A stretch of 64,000 bases of DNA from an uncultured Desulfovibrionaceae bacterium (GTDB taxonomy: Bacteria > Desulfobacterota > Desulfovibrionia > Desulfovibrionales > Desulfovibrionaceae), in the NCBI GenBank assembly GCA_944325325.1, contig CALUZP010000149.1, positions 54,396 through 118,395 of the forward strand. The letters run 5' to 3'. The notes below the pieces were generated by a model. It searched no databases and had not been told where the DNA came from. It saw nothing but the letters and a program-made list of their open reading frames with translations. Each line of letters opens with the position of its first letter. The first letter of the stretch is position 1. Below are positions 8,992 through 23,198 of the stretch, piece after piece. A program made the position numbers and the translations under genes.

Positions 8992-9915
8992 TTATGCCTT
9001 GCCGGAACAGCCCAGAACTGTGGCAATTTTCCTGCGGACCATGTCCCTGACCGCGTCCCTGGCCGGGGCCAGATAGCCGCGGGGGTCAAAATTTTCAGGA
9101 TGTTCGACAAGATATTTGCGGATCGACGCCGTCATGGCCAGACGGATGTCCGTGTCGATATTAATCTTGCAGACGCCGGACGCAGCCGCCTTGCGCAGCA
9201 GCTCTTCCGGTACGCCCCGCGCTCCGGACACCTTGCCGCCGTAGGCGTTGGCCATCTCCACAAATTCCTGCGGGACGCTCGAAGCGCCGTGCAGCACCAG
9301 CGGATACCCGGGAAGCCGCTTGCTGATGACATCAAGCCGGTCAAAGTCCAGCCTGGGTTCGCCAGAGAACTTGTAGGCCCCGTGGCTTGTCCCGATGGCG
9401 ATCGCCAGGGAGTCGCAGCCGGAGCGTTCGACAAATTCCACGGCCTGATCCGGATCCGTGTAGATGGAGTGCTCGGCATGCATATCCTCTTCCACGCCGG
9501 CCAGCTGCCCCAGTTCCGCTTCAACCCAGACACCGTGATCGTGGGCATATTCCACAACCTTTCTGGTGATGGCGATGTTGTCTTCAAACGGCAGATGGGA
9601 ACCGTCAATCATCACCGACGTGAAGCCGCCATCGATGCAGTCCTTGCAGATCTGAAAATCTGCGCCGTGATCAAGGTGCAGCACCACAGGCAGATCAGAC
9701 AGCAGCAGGCCGGCTTCGATAAGCTTGACAATGTACGTCTGCCCTGCGTATTTGCGCGCTCCGGCAGAAACCTGCAGGATAAGCGGCGCATTTTCTTCAG
9801 CGCCAGCCTGCATGATGCCCTGGATGATCTCCATGTTGTTCACATTGAAGGCACCGATGGCATACCCTTCCTTATAGGCACGGGCAAACATTTCTTTTGG
9901 ACCGACCAAAGGCAT
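8992..9915 (-). CDS. fba: Class II fructose-bisphosphate aldolase
   Basis: Zinc-dependent cleavage and synthesis of fructose-1,6-bisphosphate. 307 aa. Visible are GAFNVNNMEIIQGIM, the zinc and catalytic segment VVLHLDHGAD, the DGSHLPFEDN loop, VEAELGQLAGVEED, the IGTSHG phosphate region, PLVLHGASSVP, and INIDTDIRLAMT near the end. GGTGAGG lies before ATG 9915. First gene of a minus-strand fba-gapA unit and, with methylglyoxal synthase nearby, part of triose-phosphate handling. Confidence 0.95.
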   Translation of the reverse strand: MPLVGPKEMFARAYKEGYAIGAFNVNNMEIIQGIMQAGAEENAPLILQVSAGARKYAGQTYIVKLIEAGLLLSDLPVVLHLDHGADFQICKDCIDGGFTSVMIDGSHLPFEDNIAITRKVVEYAHDHGVWVEAELGQLAGVEEDMHAEHSIYTDPDQAVEFVERSGCDSLAIAIGTSHGAYKFSGEPRLDFDRLDVISKRLPGYPLVLHGASSVPQEFVEMANAYGGKVSGARGVPEELLRKAAASGVCKINIDTDIRLAMTASIRKYLVEHPENFDPRGYLAPARDAVRDMVRRKIATVLGCSGKA

Positions 9916-10172
9916 GGCAAATCCTCACCTGCGGCATATCGCCGGATAATTGTGAACGAAGTTGGTTGAACTCTCACCTCTACCCTAGCCAAGAGCCTTT
10001 TCTTTGGCAAGCCGAATCCATCCGGGCCGCTTTTCTGCCCGGCAGACTCCCGCACAGCCGCACCCGCCTGTCAGGCCAGCCCGTCAGCCCTGTCTGACGG
10101 GCATTCGCCGGCCTGGCACCTCCGCAGAAGTCCTGACGTTCCAGCCTGGCGCAACCTGTCTGAAACACCTGA

Positions 10173-10991
10173 TCATTCTGCCTCACTCAACCGCCAGGAC
10201 TCCCTGCCGCGGCGCTCTTGCCATTGCAGCTGTGCTGCAATGGCAGCCAGCATGCTGTTGTCCGTCAAGTCCATCGTCAGCGGCGTGACAGTGATGAATC
10301 CGGCCTGCAACAGCGGGCTGTCCGTCTGGCTGTCTGTTGTCTGATCATGCCGGGTGATGTCACCCGACATCCACAGGTATGGCCTTCCGCGCGGATCCGT
10401 GCCACGAACATATTTGATACGCCATGGCCCCGGTGAAAGCGGGCAGACACGCAGCCCGCGTGCCTGCTCAGGTCCCCCGGGAGGATAGTTGACGTTCACT
10501 ACGCGGTTCGGCACAATTTTCCAGTCAAAGGTGTCAACCAGTGCGGCCGCGTGCGCAGCCACGGCCTCCGGATCATCCTTGACCCCCTTGCGCATGGCTC
10601 TTGAAACCGCCAGTGCAGGGATGCCCATCAGGGCTCCTTCACGGGCGGCAGCCACCGTGCCTGAATACAAGACGTCAAATCCAATGTTGAGTCCGGCGTT
10701 GATACCGGATACAACAAGATCCGGCCTCGTATCCGGAGTCGCATACAGCTCTGTAAGCGCAATCTTGACGCAGTCCACAGGGGTGCCGCCAATGCCGACA
10801 CCATGAAACCCCTCCTCGTTGATCTCCCTGAAGCGCAGGGGATCAAACGCTGTCAGCCGGCTGCTCATTGCAGACTGTTCAGACAACGGCGCTACCGGAA
10901 AGACGTCGTGCCCGGCTTTTGTGAGTGCGCGGTACATCGCCCGCAGGCCGGAGGCCCAGATGCCGTCGTCATTGCTTAAAAGAATTCGCAT
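10173..10991 (-). CDS. surE: 5'/3'-nucleotidase SurE
   Basis: Metal-dependent phosphatase of nucleoside monophosphates, associated with stationary-phase survival. 272 aa. The N-terminal LLSNDDGIWASGLRAM carries the metal-binding DD. It is followed by PLSEQSAMSSRLTA, GGTPVDCVKIAL and VSGINAGLNIGFDVLYSGTVAAAREG. The C-terminal part is slightly shorter than in E. coli and ends in an Arg-rich tail. Transcribed divergently from the YhaM-type gene with an 89-bp gap, so their promoters share this short region. Confidence 0.93.
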   Translation of the reverse strand: MRILLSNDDGIWASGLRAMYRALTKAGHDVFPVAPLSEQSAMSSRLTAFDPLRFREINEEGFHGVGIGGTPVDCVKIALTELYATPDTRPDLVVSGINAGLNIGFDVLYSGTVAAAREGALMGIPALAVSRAMRKGVKDDPEAVAAHAAALVDTFDWKIVPNRVVNVNYPPGGPEQARGLRVCPLSPGPWRIKYVRGTDPRGRPYLWMSGDITRHDQTTDSQTDSPLLQAGFITVTPLTMDLTDNSMLAAIAAQLQWQERRGRESWRLSEAE

Positions 10992-11080
10992 GCAAGCTCC
11001 CGTTACGTGTTGTGTGGCCTTCAGCCACCCACAGAATACGGCCCAGGCACCGAAAAGACAATCACCGGAGTTCGGATCCC

Positions 11081-12604
11081 ATGGAAAACAGTATGCCCCG
11101 TATCCGCGACATCGCCCCTGGCGACACCATCAAAACCCTGCTGATCGTGGCCTCGGCCATACAAAAGCAGGCCAAAAACGGGCCGTTCTGGACACTGGAG
11201 CTCAAAGACGCCACAGGATCGATTGAGGCCCGCATATGGAGCCCTCTCAGCCAGTCTTTCAAGGAAATCCCCGAAAACTTCATCGCCGAAGTGGAAGGCC
11301 GGGCCGAACGCTACCGCGACCATATCCAGCTGTCCGTCACTTCCCTGCGCCCCATTCCTGAGAACGAACTGCCGCGCGTGGACATGTCGCTGCTTGTGCC
11401 CAGCAGCCGCGTGGATCCGCACAGCCTTTTTGACGATCTCCAGGAGCTCTGCCGGACCGTGTTCACCTACCAGCCCTGGTACGAGCTTGTCATGAGCGTC
11501 CTTGAGGATCCGGACATCCGCAAACGCCTTCTTGTTGCGCCTGCAGCCTGTTCGGTACATCACGCCTGGGTGGGGGGGCTGCTTGAACACACGCTGGGGG
11601 TCGTGCGCCTCTGCCTTGGCATTGCCGGCCAGTATCCCGAACTCGACAGGCAGACCCTGGCCGCCGGTGCCATTTTCCATGATCTGGGCAAACTCTGGGA
11701 ACTGTCCGGAGGCTTGTGCACCGAATATACTGACGAAGGGCGCCTGCTGGGGCACATTTCCCTGGGGCTCGCCCACCTTGACACCCACCTTGCCTCCTCC
11801 AGCCTGCCAGAGGGCCTGAAACTGCACCTGCGCCACCTGATCCTCAGCCATCACGGACAGCGTGAATTCGGCTCGCCCTGCCTGCCCCAGACGCCGGAAG
11901 CCCTCGTCCTGCACTATGCCGACAACCTCGACGCCAAACTTGCCCAGTGCCGCATGCTGCTCAGAGAACTTCCGGCAGGCCGCTGGTCGGCCTATCAGAA
12001 GACCCTTGAACGCAACATCTTCCATCCCGCACACACACCGGAATCCATCCCTGTCCGGCCAAAGACAAACACAGAAGACCACAGCCAGGAACCACAGGCT
12101 GCACCGTTCCTGAGCGATCCGTTCATGACGGAAATCCTGGCCGAAAGACTCACACCTGTCCTTACGGAAGACGTGCCTCCGTGCCCCCTGCCGCCGGACG
12201 AGCTCGACGCACTGTTCCCCAGTTTTGATGACGCGCCGGCGGATGCGCCGTCCCTCGATACACCGCCATGGGACATACCATCTCCTGTGGACTCGCCAGA
12301 TTCCGGCCTGTTCCCGCTTGATGAAGCCGTGCCGGATCCCCTTCCGGAACAGCTCCCTTCGGATTCCAGCGAGTCCGGCGTCAACGCAGCGCAAAGCGCT
12401 CACGACGCCACACAGGACAATGCCCCTGCTCCACAGCCTGAACAGTCTGATGCCGAGCCAGCGGTCACAGACCAGCCTGCAGAAGCAACGCCGGCTCTGC
12501 CCGAAGACGCTCCCACCGAAGTACCCGGGGAATCCTCCCGGCCCCATACTGCTAAAAACAAGGCTGAAACACACACAGGGGCCAGGCAATGTTCGTTACT
12601 CTAG
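11081..12604 (+). CDS. YhaM-type 3'-5' exoribonuclease (OB-fold plus HD) with long acidic tail
   Basis: 507 aa. An N-terminal OB-fold (about 8-95, GPFWTLELKDATGSIEARIWS) is followed by an HD phosphohydrolase domain (about 155-335) with SVHHAWVGGLLEHTLGV, AIFHDLGKLWEL (H200, D201) and HLILSHHGQREFGSP. This is the YhaM/CBF1 arrangement of 3'-5' exoribonucleases acting on RNA and single-stranded DNA. From about residue 355 the protein becomes a long Pro/Asp/Glu/Ser-rich, probably disordered tail not expected in the family. CGGAG (11066-11070) precedes ATG 11081. The last 16 bases overlap tmk. Confidence 0.85.
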   Translation: MENSMPRIRDIAPGDTIKTLLIVASAIQKQAKNGPFWTLELKDATGSIEARIWSPLSQSFKEIPENFIAEVEGRAERYRDHIQLSVTSLRPIPENELPRVDMSLLVPSSRVDPHSLFDDLQELCRTVFTYQPWYELVMSVLEDPDIRKRLLVAPAACSVHHAWVGGLLEHTLGVVRLCLGIAGQYPELDRQTLAAGAIFHDLGKLWELSGGLCTEYTDEGRLLGHISLGLAHLDTHLASSSLPEGLKLHLRHLILSHHGQREFGSPCLPQTPEALVLHYADNLDAKLAQCRMLLRELPAGRWSAYQKTLERNIFHPAHTPESIPVRPKTNTEDHSQEPQAAPFLSDPFMTEILAERLTPVLTEDVPPCPLPPDELDALFPSFDDAPADAPSLDTPPWDIPSPVDSPDSGLFPLDEAVPDPLPEQLPSDSSESGVNAAQSAHDATQDNAPAPQPEQSDAEPAVTDQPAEATPALPEDAPTEVPGESSRPHTAKNKAETHTGARQCSLL

Positions 12605-13233
12605 AAGGCATGGAAGGCAGCGGTAAAAGCACTCTTCTCAAAGGGCTGAACCAGCGGTTCCAGGCTGCAGGCCGCACCGTCACGCTGACCCGTGAGCCCG
12701 GGGCAAGCAGCATCGGCGCAAACCTGCGCGCCATGCTGCTCAGCACCCGATCGACGCTTGCCAATGAGACGGAACTGTTCCTCTTTCTGGCCGACCGCGC
12801 GCAACACATGACCGAAATCATCCGGCCAGCCCTGCAAGCCGGACATGTGGTCCTCTGCGATCGCTTTGCCGACTCGACACTGGTCTATCAGGGATACGGA
12901 CGGGGCTTTGACAGGCGTCTGCTAGCAACGCTCAATGACGTGGCTGTATCCGGCCTGTGGCCTGACACTACGCTGATTCTCGATCTGCCGCCTGAAGAAG
13001 GCCTGCGCAGAGCCTTGCAACGAAACAATACTTCAGGCCAGTCTGATGACGAAGGTCGCTTTGAAGCGGAAACGCTGGCCTTCCATACCCGGATCCGTGA
13101 AGGATTTCTGGAACTGGCCAGACAGCACCCGCAGCGCTGTGTCGTGCTTGACGCCACCCGCCAGCCTGAACAACTCCTGGACGATGCATGGGCGGTTTTG
13201 TGCAGCCGTGCGGCGTTTCAGAAGCAAGACTGA
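12589..13233 (+). CDS. tmk: Thymidylate kinase
   Basis: Phosphorylates dTMP to dTDP. 214 aa. P-loop GMEGSGKST (residues 7-15), DR(F/Y)-type motif LCDRFADSTLVYQGYGRG, and a lid region RNNTSGQSDDEGRFEAE. TREPG near residue 36 is the substrate loop. The start lies inside the 3' end of the exoribonuclease gene, implying translational coupling. Followed by a long GC-rich inverted repeat (13243-13295) rather than a normal terminator. Confidence 0.95.
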   Translation: MFVTLEGMEGSGKSTLLKGLNQRFQAAGRTVTLTREPGASSIGANLRAMLLSTRSTLANETELFLFLADRAQHMTEIIRPALQAGHVVLCDRFADSTLVYQGYGRGFDRRLLATLNDVAVSGLWPDTTLILDLPPEEGLRRALQRNNTSGQSDDEGRFEAETLAFHTRIREGFLELARQHPQRCVVLDATRQPEQLLDDAWAVLCSRAAFQKQD

Positions 13234-13242
13234 AGATACCTT

Positions 13243-13295
13243 CCGGGGGGAAGGAAGGCACCCTTTTGCAAAAGGGCTGCCCTCCTTCCCCCCGG
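13243..13295. repeat. Long extended palindrome between tmk and the M23 gene
   Basis: A 53-nt inverted repeat with arms of roughly 21 bp (one mismatch, one bulge). The outer half is G6/C6-rich and the centre is CCCTTTTGCAAAAGGG, itself self-complementary. No T-run follows on either strand, so it is not a standard terminator. It may stabilise the tmk mRNA end or be a member of an interspersed palindromic family. Confidence 0.7.
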
Positions 13296-13320
13296 CCCCC
13301 ATCCTCTCTCCCAAAACTCT

Positions 13321-13358
13321 TAAAAAAATGCAGCAGCGCCCCGCGGAACGCTGCTGCA
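13321..13358 (-). terminator. Intrinsic terminator of the M23 peptidase gene
   Basis: On the minus strand a perfect 10-bp stem (TGCAGCAGCG with CGCTGCTGCA, 13358-13329) is followed by a run of seven T (13328-13322). Located 66 bp after the M23 stop. Confidence 0.85.
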
Positions 13359-13423
13359 CAACACAATCCGGCCTGAATCGGCGATATTCCGAAATCTGCT
13401 GCCGCCGAGCCTCTGGCAGCAGG

Positions 13424-14932
13424 TCAGTATGCCCCGAGGCGTACCATGCCCGGCTTGTAATTGGCGGGATCAAACCTGCCTTCCATGATCTCAACGACAA
13501 ATTCCCGCTGCGCCTTGAAGGCCGCACGGTTTTTCCTGCTGATGGGATCATGGCGCGGACTGGCCACTTTGGCCGGATTGACGTACTTGCCATTCTGCCG
13601 GATGCGGAAATCAAGATGGGGGCCTGTGGATACGCCGGTGCTGCCCACATAGGCAATGAGCTGCCCCTGCCGCACACGCTTTCCCTTCTTGATGCCCTTG
13701 GCAAAACGCGACAGGTGGGAATACATGGATTCAAGTCCTCCGGCGTGCTTGATGACGACCATGTTGCCAAAACCCTTTCCCCAGCCGGCACTGGTAACCA
13801 CACCGTCGCCCACAGCCTTGACAGGCGTGCCCACAGGCGCACCGTAGTCAATGCCCTGATGGGGGCGCATGTCCCGGTAAATGGGATGCCTGCGCTTGAG
13901 GGTATACCCTGAAGTCACCCGGGTAAACGAAAGGGGCGACTTCAGGATGGTCTTATGCAGGCTCTGCCCTTTGGCGTTGAAATAATGCTCGCCGCCTGCC
14001 GGCTGCGGGAACAGAATCCCTTCATACACCTTGCCGTTGTTCTTAAAACGCACTCCCAGAATCCGTCCGTAATTCCTGAAATCCCCTTCACGATAGCGCT
14101 TTTCCACAACGATGGTGTAGGTGTCTCCTTCCCGGATGTCACGGATGAAGTTGATTTCCGAGCCAAAAATCTTGGCCATGCGAATCCCCAGCTCGTCACC
14201 CTCGCCGCTGTTCATCAGCGAAAGGAACAAAGAGGACTTGATAGTGCCTTCAACGACGGCCAGTTTGTAGTCATAGGGAATGGGCTCCATCGACGCCACA
14301 TACTTGCCGTCTTTAAGCCTGATCATCAGGCGGTTGCTGCGATCAATGTGGTACTCGAAGGACTTCAGGCCTTCCTTTTCTGAGGCAATGATCTGGTAAA
14401 CGTGATTCTCACGGATTCTGTCGATCTTATAGACTTTTTTGGTTGCTGCCAGAATCTCGGCAAAGACGTTGCGGCTGACATGCGGCAGCAGAATACTTTC
14501 CGCCGTGTCCCCGCGGCGCACAATGCCGTCGATCACCACGTCACTGACCTGGCCGCCGTTCTCCGGCGTGGGGAACATTTCCAGTTCTTCCTGAATATAT
14601 TCTTCGGACTCGTCCGGCACGCTCGGCACAATGCCTTCCTCTACAGCGTCCTCCACGGCATTTTCATCAGCACCGCCTTCGTCAGACTCCGCCGTATCTA
14701 CAGGCCCGTTTTCCGTCTGCTCACCGTCCTGCTGGTACTCCACATTCCATGCGTCTCCGGCAGACGCGGCCTGCATCCCCATCATCAGCACCGCGCACAC
14801 GACAAGGATCAGGATGCCGAACCACAGCGGCAGCTTTGCCCCACGCCGGCCCAACGTCACACAATCCACCCGATTTGACCTCGCTGTTAAAAAAGACAAT
14901 CTATTCCGAATGATACGGACTTTCCAAAACAC
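13424..14932 (-). CDS. M23-family murein endopeptidase, membrane-anchored (MepM/Csd3-like)
   Basis: Up to 502 aa. A single N-terminal membrane segment (about 35-57) is followed by an acidic linker (60-125), a LysM/OapA-like middle region (130-310) and a C-terminal M23 metallopeptidase domain. Zinc and catalytic residues: H358 and D362 in HQGIDYG, H406 in YSHLSRF, then GPHLDFR at 437-443. The usual HxH is therefore H439-L-D441, with Asp where the third zinc ligand is normally His. The likely role is cutting peptide cross-links for wall growth. The start is uncertain: GTG 14932 gives the longest form, and a GTG about 21 codons later has a better GAGG in front. Divergent from dnaA. Confidence 0.85.
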   Translation of the reverse strand: MFWKVRIIRNRLSFLTARSNRVDCVTLGRRGAKLPLWFGILILVVCAVLMMGMQAASAGDAWNVEYQQDGEQTENGPVDTAESDEGGADENAVEDAVEEGIVPSVPDESEEYIQEELEMFPTPENGGQVSDVVIDGIVRRGDTAESILLPHVSRNVFAEILAATKKVYKIDRIRENHVYQIIASEKEGLKSFEYHIDRSNRLMIRLKDGKYVASMEPIPYDYKLAVVEGTIKSSLFLSLMNSGEGDELGIRMAKIFGSEINFIRDIREGDTYTIVVEKRYREGDFRNYGRILGVRFKNNGKVYEGILFPQPAGGEHYFNAKGQSLHKTILKSPLSFTRVTSGYTLKRRHPIYRDMRPHQGIDYGAPVGTPVKAVGDGVVTSAGWGKGFGNMVVIKHAGGLESMYSHLSRFAKGIKKGKRVRQGQLIAYVGSTGVSTGPHLDFRIRQNGKYVNPAKVASPRHDPISRKNRAAFKAQREFVVEIMEGRFDPANYKPGMVRLGAY

Positions 14933-15319
14933 AGTATCCTATCCTGTACCGGCTAAGCAGATTCTTGTCTATTGATTCATGCGTAAAATCTTTTGAACCT
15001 GCTGTCCATTTTTTGACTGCTCTCCATAAAAAAAATATATAATACAAGATATTATATATACTATAAAAGAAGTTCCAACGCGGACAAAACTTGTGGGCAT
15101 CCAATTTATATGGTATGAACCTTTTTATTTGGAACCGTTCCACAACGCCTGCATTTTCCAGCAGCGGCCTTCTCAGCGAAACAGGCCCGCAAAAGACCAT
15201 GGATGGCCAGTTCAACCGGAAGAAAAGACTGGCAAAAATACCCCAGAACTGACCAGACACACCCGCTGTCCCGACAACAACACCCAGGACACCAAAGCCG
15301 GAAGAGACAGGAACGACAC
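14933..15319. other. AT-rich intergenic region upstream of dnaA, possible origin/DUE
   Basis: 387 bp between divergent genes, with an AT-only core around 15026-15069 that stands out in a GC-rich genome and includes a perfect 10-bp palindrome. Only weak DnaA-box-like 9-mers (about 6/9) are visible around TTGTGGGCA and GTTCCACAA. It must at least contain the dnaA promoter; replication-origin function is inference from context. Confidence 0.5.
15035..15059. repeat. AT-only inverted repeat upstream of dnaA
   Basis: ATATATAATA (15035-15044) and its perfect reverse complement (15050-15059) around CAAGA, inside a 44-bp tract that is almost pure A/T. Candidate duplex-unwinding element or regulatory operator for dnaA. 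Confidence 0.6.
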
Positions 15320-16423
15320 ATGCCCCTCCGCCATGACACTGATGCTTCTCCCAGCGAGGGCTCGCTTGCCTCTTCTGTCCAGAGCAAGAGCTCCAGCACT
15401 GCTGCCGGCAGCCTGTCCAGCGTCTCCCAGCCCTTGCCGTCATTTGACAGCTTTATCAGCAACAGCAAGCACCGCCTTGTTCTGGCAGTGCTGCACGAGC
15501 TTGTGGAAGGCGGACACGAAGCGGTCAACCCCGTTTTACTCGACGGCCCTTCCGGTACAGGCAAGACCCATCTGCTCAAGGCTGCGGCCCGCAACCTGCC
15601 CCCTGCCGATACGCCGGCAGTCCCCGAGACGCTGGGAGCCCTGGCCGCACGGCTCGGCCAGAACCCCGCCGCGACACGGGAATCCCTGCTCGCCGGGGCC
15701 GCCCTGATCATCGATGACCTGCATGTCCCTGTGCCGCAGCTGATCCAGATCCAGCTGTGCGGTATCCTTGACAGCTTCATTGAATCCGGAAAGCCGGTCC
15801 TCCTGGCAGGCACAGGCCAGTTTTCCGCCTGGCCCCTGGAAGTGGCACTGCGCTCAAGGCTGAAGGCAGGCATCATCCTGTCACTGCCGGAAACCGACCT
15901 GGATCTCCGGCTCCGCTTCATCCAGCGCACCTCTGAGGCGCTGGCCCTGAACCTGCCAAGAGAAACAACGCTTGCCATGGCCCGCCAGTGCACTGATTTG
16001 CGGGAACTGCTCGGGCTTATGCGGCGCATGCACATCTGCCGGCGCATGAACGGCACAGCCATGAACGGCAGGGAACTTGAAACCCTTCTGTCCGGCTCGC
16101 GACCCGACGGCGTACTGACACCACAATGCATCATCACCCAGGTCTGCCAGCAGCTCGGCGTGAGCCAGACGGAAATTCTGGGCCCCTCGCGCACTCCGCC
16201 GGCGGTCTTTGCCAGGCAGGTCGCCATGTACCTGTGCCGCTCCCTGCTGGGACTTTCCTACCCGTCTCTGGGGCAGCTCTTTGGAGGCAAAAACCATAGC
16301 AGCGTCATGTACGCAGTAAAAAAAATCAAACAATCAATGACAGATAACAAAGTTACGCACAATCTGGTAACAGAGCTGACAATTCGCTGCCAGAAAGGAA
16401 CACCATACCCCCCACAAACGTAA
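15320..16423 (+). CDS. dnaA: Chromosomal replication initiator DnaA, short form without domain I
   Basis: AAA+ initiator that binds DnaA boxes and melts the origin. The order dnaA-dnaN-gyrB-gyrA supports the identity. 367 aa against the usual 440-470: a Ser-rich linker (1-40), AAA+ with Walker A GPSGTGKT (76-83) and Walker B LIIDD (129-133), and domain IV with the DnaA signature, LSYPSLGQLFGGKNHSSVMYAVKKI near the end. The N-terminal DnaB/DiaA-interacting domain I seems absent. The frame stays open upstream but reads as low-complexity with no domain I features. ACAGGA precedes ATG 15320 at 7-8 nt. It could be a divergent main DnaA or a paralog placed beside dnaN. Confidence 0.85.
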   Translation: MPLRHDTDASPSEGSLASSVQSKSSSTAAGSLSSVSQPLPSFDSFISNSKHRLVLAVLHELVEGGHEAVNPVLLDGPSGTGKTHLLKAAARNLPPADTPAVPETLGALAARLGQNPAATRESLLAGAALIIDDLHVPVPQLIQIQLCGILDSFIESGKPVLLAGTGQFSAWPLEVALRSRLKAGIILSLPETDLDLRLRFIQRTSEALALNLPRETTLAMARQCTDLRELLGLMRRMHICRRMNGTAMNGRELETLLSGSRPDGVLTPQCIITQVCQQLGVSQTEILGPSRTPPAVFARQVAMYLCRSLLGLSYPSLGQLFGGKNHSSVMYAVKKIKQSMTDNKVTHNLVTELTIRCQKGTPYPPQT

Positions 16424-16545
16424 AAATGTTCGTGCAGTTCCTTTCATCGTAACCAGCATTGTTAGCAATATATCCTTTAATTTCAAACTGTTAACTGCGT
16501 TACGAACAAAACATGCAGCCTAACAACAAAAACAAGGGACAACAT

Positions 16546-17709
16546 ATGCTTTTACAGGTACAAAAAGAACAAATCATCGAAGGGCTTCAAAAAGCCGCCA
16601 GCATCATCCCCGCTAAATCAGGTGCTGCCTATTTGCGTTCGCTGTGGCTGAAGGCCGAAGGAGACAGCCTTACCGTTCTGGCCACAGATGCAAACATTGA
16701 GTTTACCGGACGCTATGACGCCAAGGTGGACGATCCCGGTATGGTCGGGGTCAACGGTCGGAATTTTGTGGATCTGGTACGCCGTCTTCCTGAAGGAGAA
16801 CTGAGGCTGCGGCTGGATGACAAGAGCGGGGCTTTTGTCGTGGAACAGGGACGCCGCAACTACCGTCTTCCTGTCAGCGACGTGACTTGGTTCCAGCCTC
16901 TTGCCGAGTTCCCCGGTGACAAGGCTGTTGTCTGGAGCGGAGATTTCTTTCAGGAAGCGCTGGACAAGACACTGTTCTGCGTCAGCGACGACGAAGCGTC
17001 CGATGCGCTTTCCTGCCTCTATATGCGTCCCAACGGCAAAGCGCAGGGCGGCATTGACATCTGCGGGCTCAACGGACATCAGTTCGCGCTCATGACTTTT
17101 ACCCATGACGATCTGGCTGCGCACCTGCCTGAAGAAGGCATTCTGCTGCAGAAGAAATACGTTGGGGAACTGCGCAAGTGGCTTGGTGAAGATGAAATCG
17201 AACTCGATTTTACGGACAAACGGCTGTTTGTCCGTACGGGCAACGGCAAGGAATGCATCAGCCTCCCCCGTGCCGGATATGTCTATCCTGACTATACAGC
17301 GTTCCTGAGCCGTCTTGAAACGCCGGAGGCGTCCGTTTTGTCCGTCGACCGCAAGGAATGCCTCAACGCCCTGGATCGCATCGCCATTTTCAATACCGAC
17401 GTTGATCGCTGCACCTGCTTTGACCTGTCTGCGACAGAGCTGCTGCTCTCTGCGCAGGGACAGGACACAGGCTCTGCGGCTGAACCGCTGGAAGTCAGCT
17501 ATACCGGGTCACTCAAGCGGATTATCTTTCCCACCCGCAGCATGATGGACATCCTGACGCACTACCAGTCTCCGCAGCTCTCGCTGACGCTGACAGGAGA
17601 GGAAGGGCCGTGCGGTATTGCAGGAGAAAACGACCCCGGGTATACTGTTTTGCTCATGCCCATGAAAATGGCCCAGCAGGACTATTACAGCGAGGACGCG
17701 CAGGAGTAA
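16546..17709 (+). CDS. dnaN: DNA polymerase III beta subunit (sliding clamp)
   Basis: Ring-shaped processivity clamp. 387 aa from ATG 16546 (MLLQVQKEQIIEGLQKAASII), a normal clamp start with AAGGGA 6 nt upstream; an in-frame ATG at 16513 has no good site. The three repeated clamp domains are visible, and the C-terminus ends in the usual hydrophobic LLMPMKM segment followed by an unusual extra tail, AQQDYYSEDAQE. It lies 122 bp after dnaA, probably co-regulated. Within the dnaA 3' end, TTACGCACA (16353-16361) matches the DnaA-box consensus except one base. Confidence 0.93.
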   Translation: MLLQVQKEQIIEGLQKAASIIPAKSGAAYLRSLWLKAEGDSLTVLATDANIEFTGRYDAKVDDPGMVGVNGRNFVDLVRRLPEGELRLRLDDKSGAFVVEQGRRNYRLPVSDVTWFQPLAEFPGDKAVVWSGDFFQEALDKTLFCVSDDEASDALSCLYMRPNGKAQGGIDICGLNGHQFALMTFTHDDLAAHLPEEGILLQKKYVGELRKWLGEDEIELDFTDKRLFVRTGNGKECISLPRAGYVYPDYTAFLSRLETPEASVLSVDRKECLNALDRIAIFNTDVDRCTCFDLSATELLLSAQGQDTGSAAEPLEVSYTGSLKRIIFPTRSMMDILTHYQSPQLSLTLTGEEGPCGIAGENDPGYTVLLMPMKMAQQDYYSEDAQE

Positions 17710-20577
<2,868 letters not shown>

Positions 20578-20702
20578 GCGTGCCGGGACACGAAGCCAGG
20601 CAAGCCGCAGGCAAAGAGGCCCCAGGCGGCAGCAGCCGGACGACGGCTCACACAGCCACAAAGAGGAAAACCGGGAGCTCCCGGAGAGAATAAGGAACAG
20701 GT

Positions 20703-23198
<2,496 letters not shown>

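Noticed and set aside
7567..9969. 800-codon open frame on the plus strand
   Set aside because: Antisense of gapA and fba, both of which show clear motifs and ribosome-binding sites on the minus strand.
11021..12589. 522-codon minus-strand frame
   Set aside because: Antisense of the exoribonuclease gene, whose OB and HD motifs are clear.
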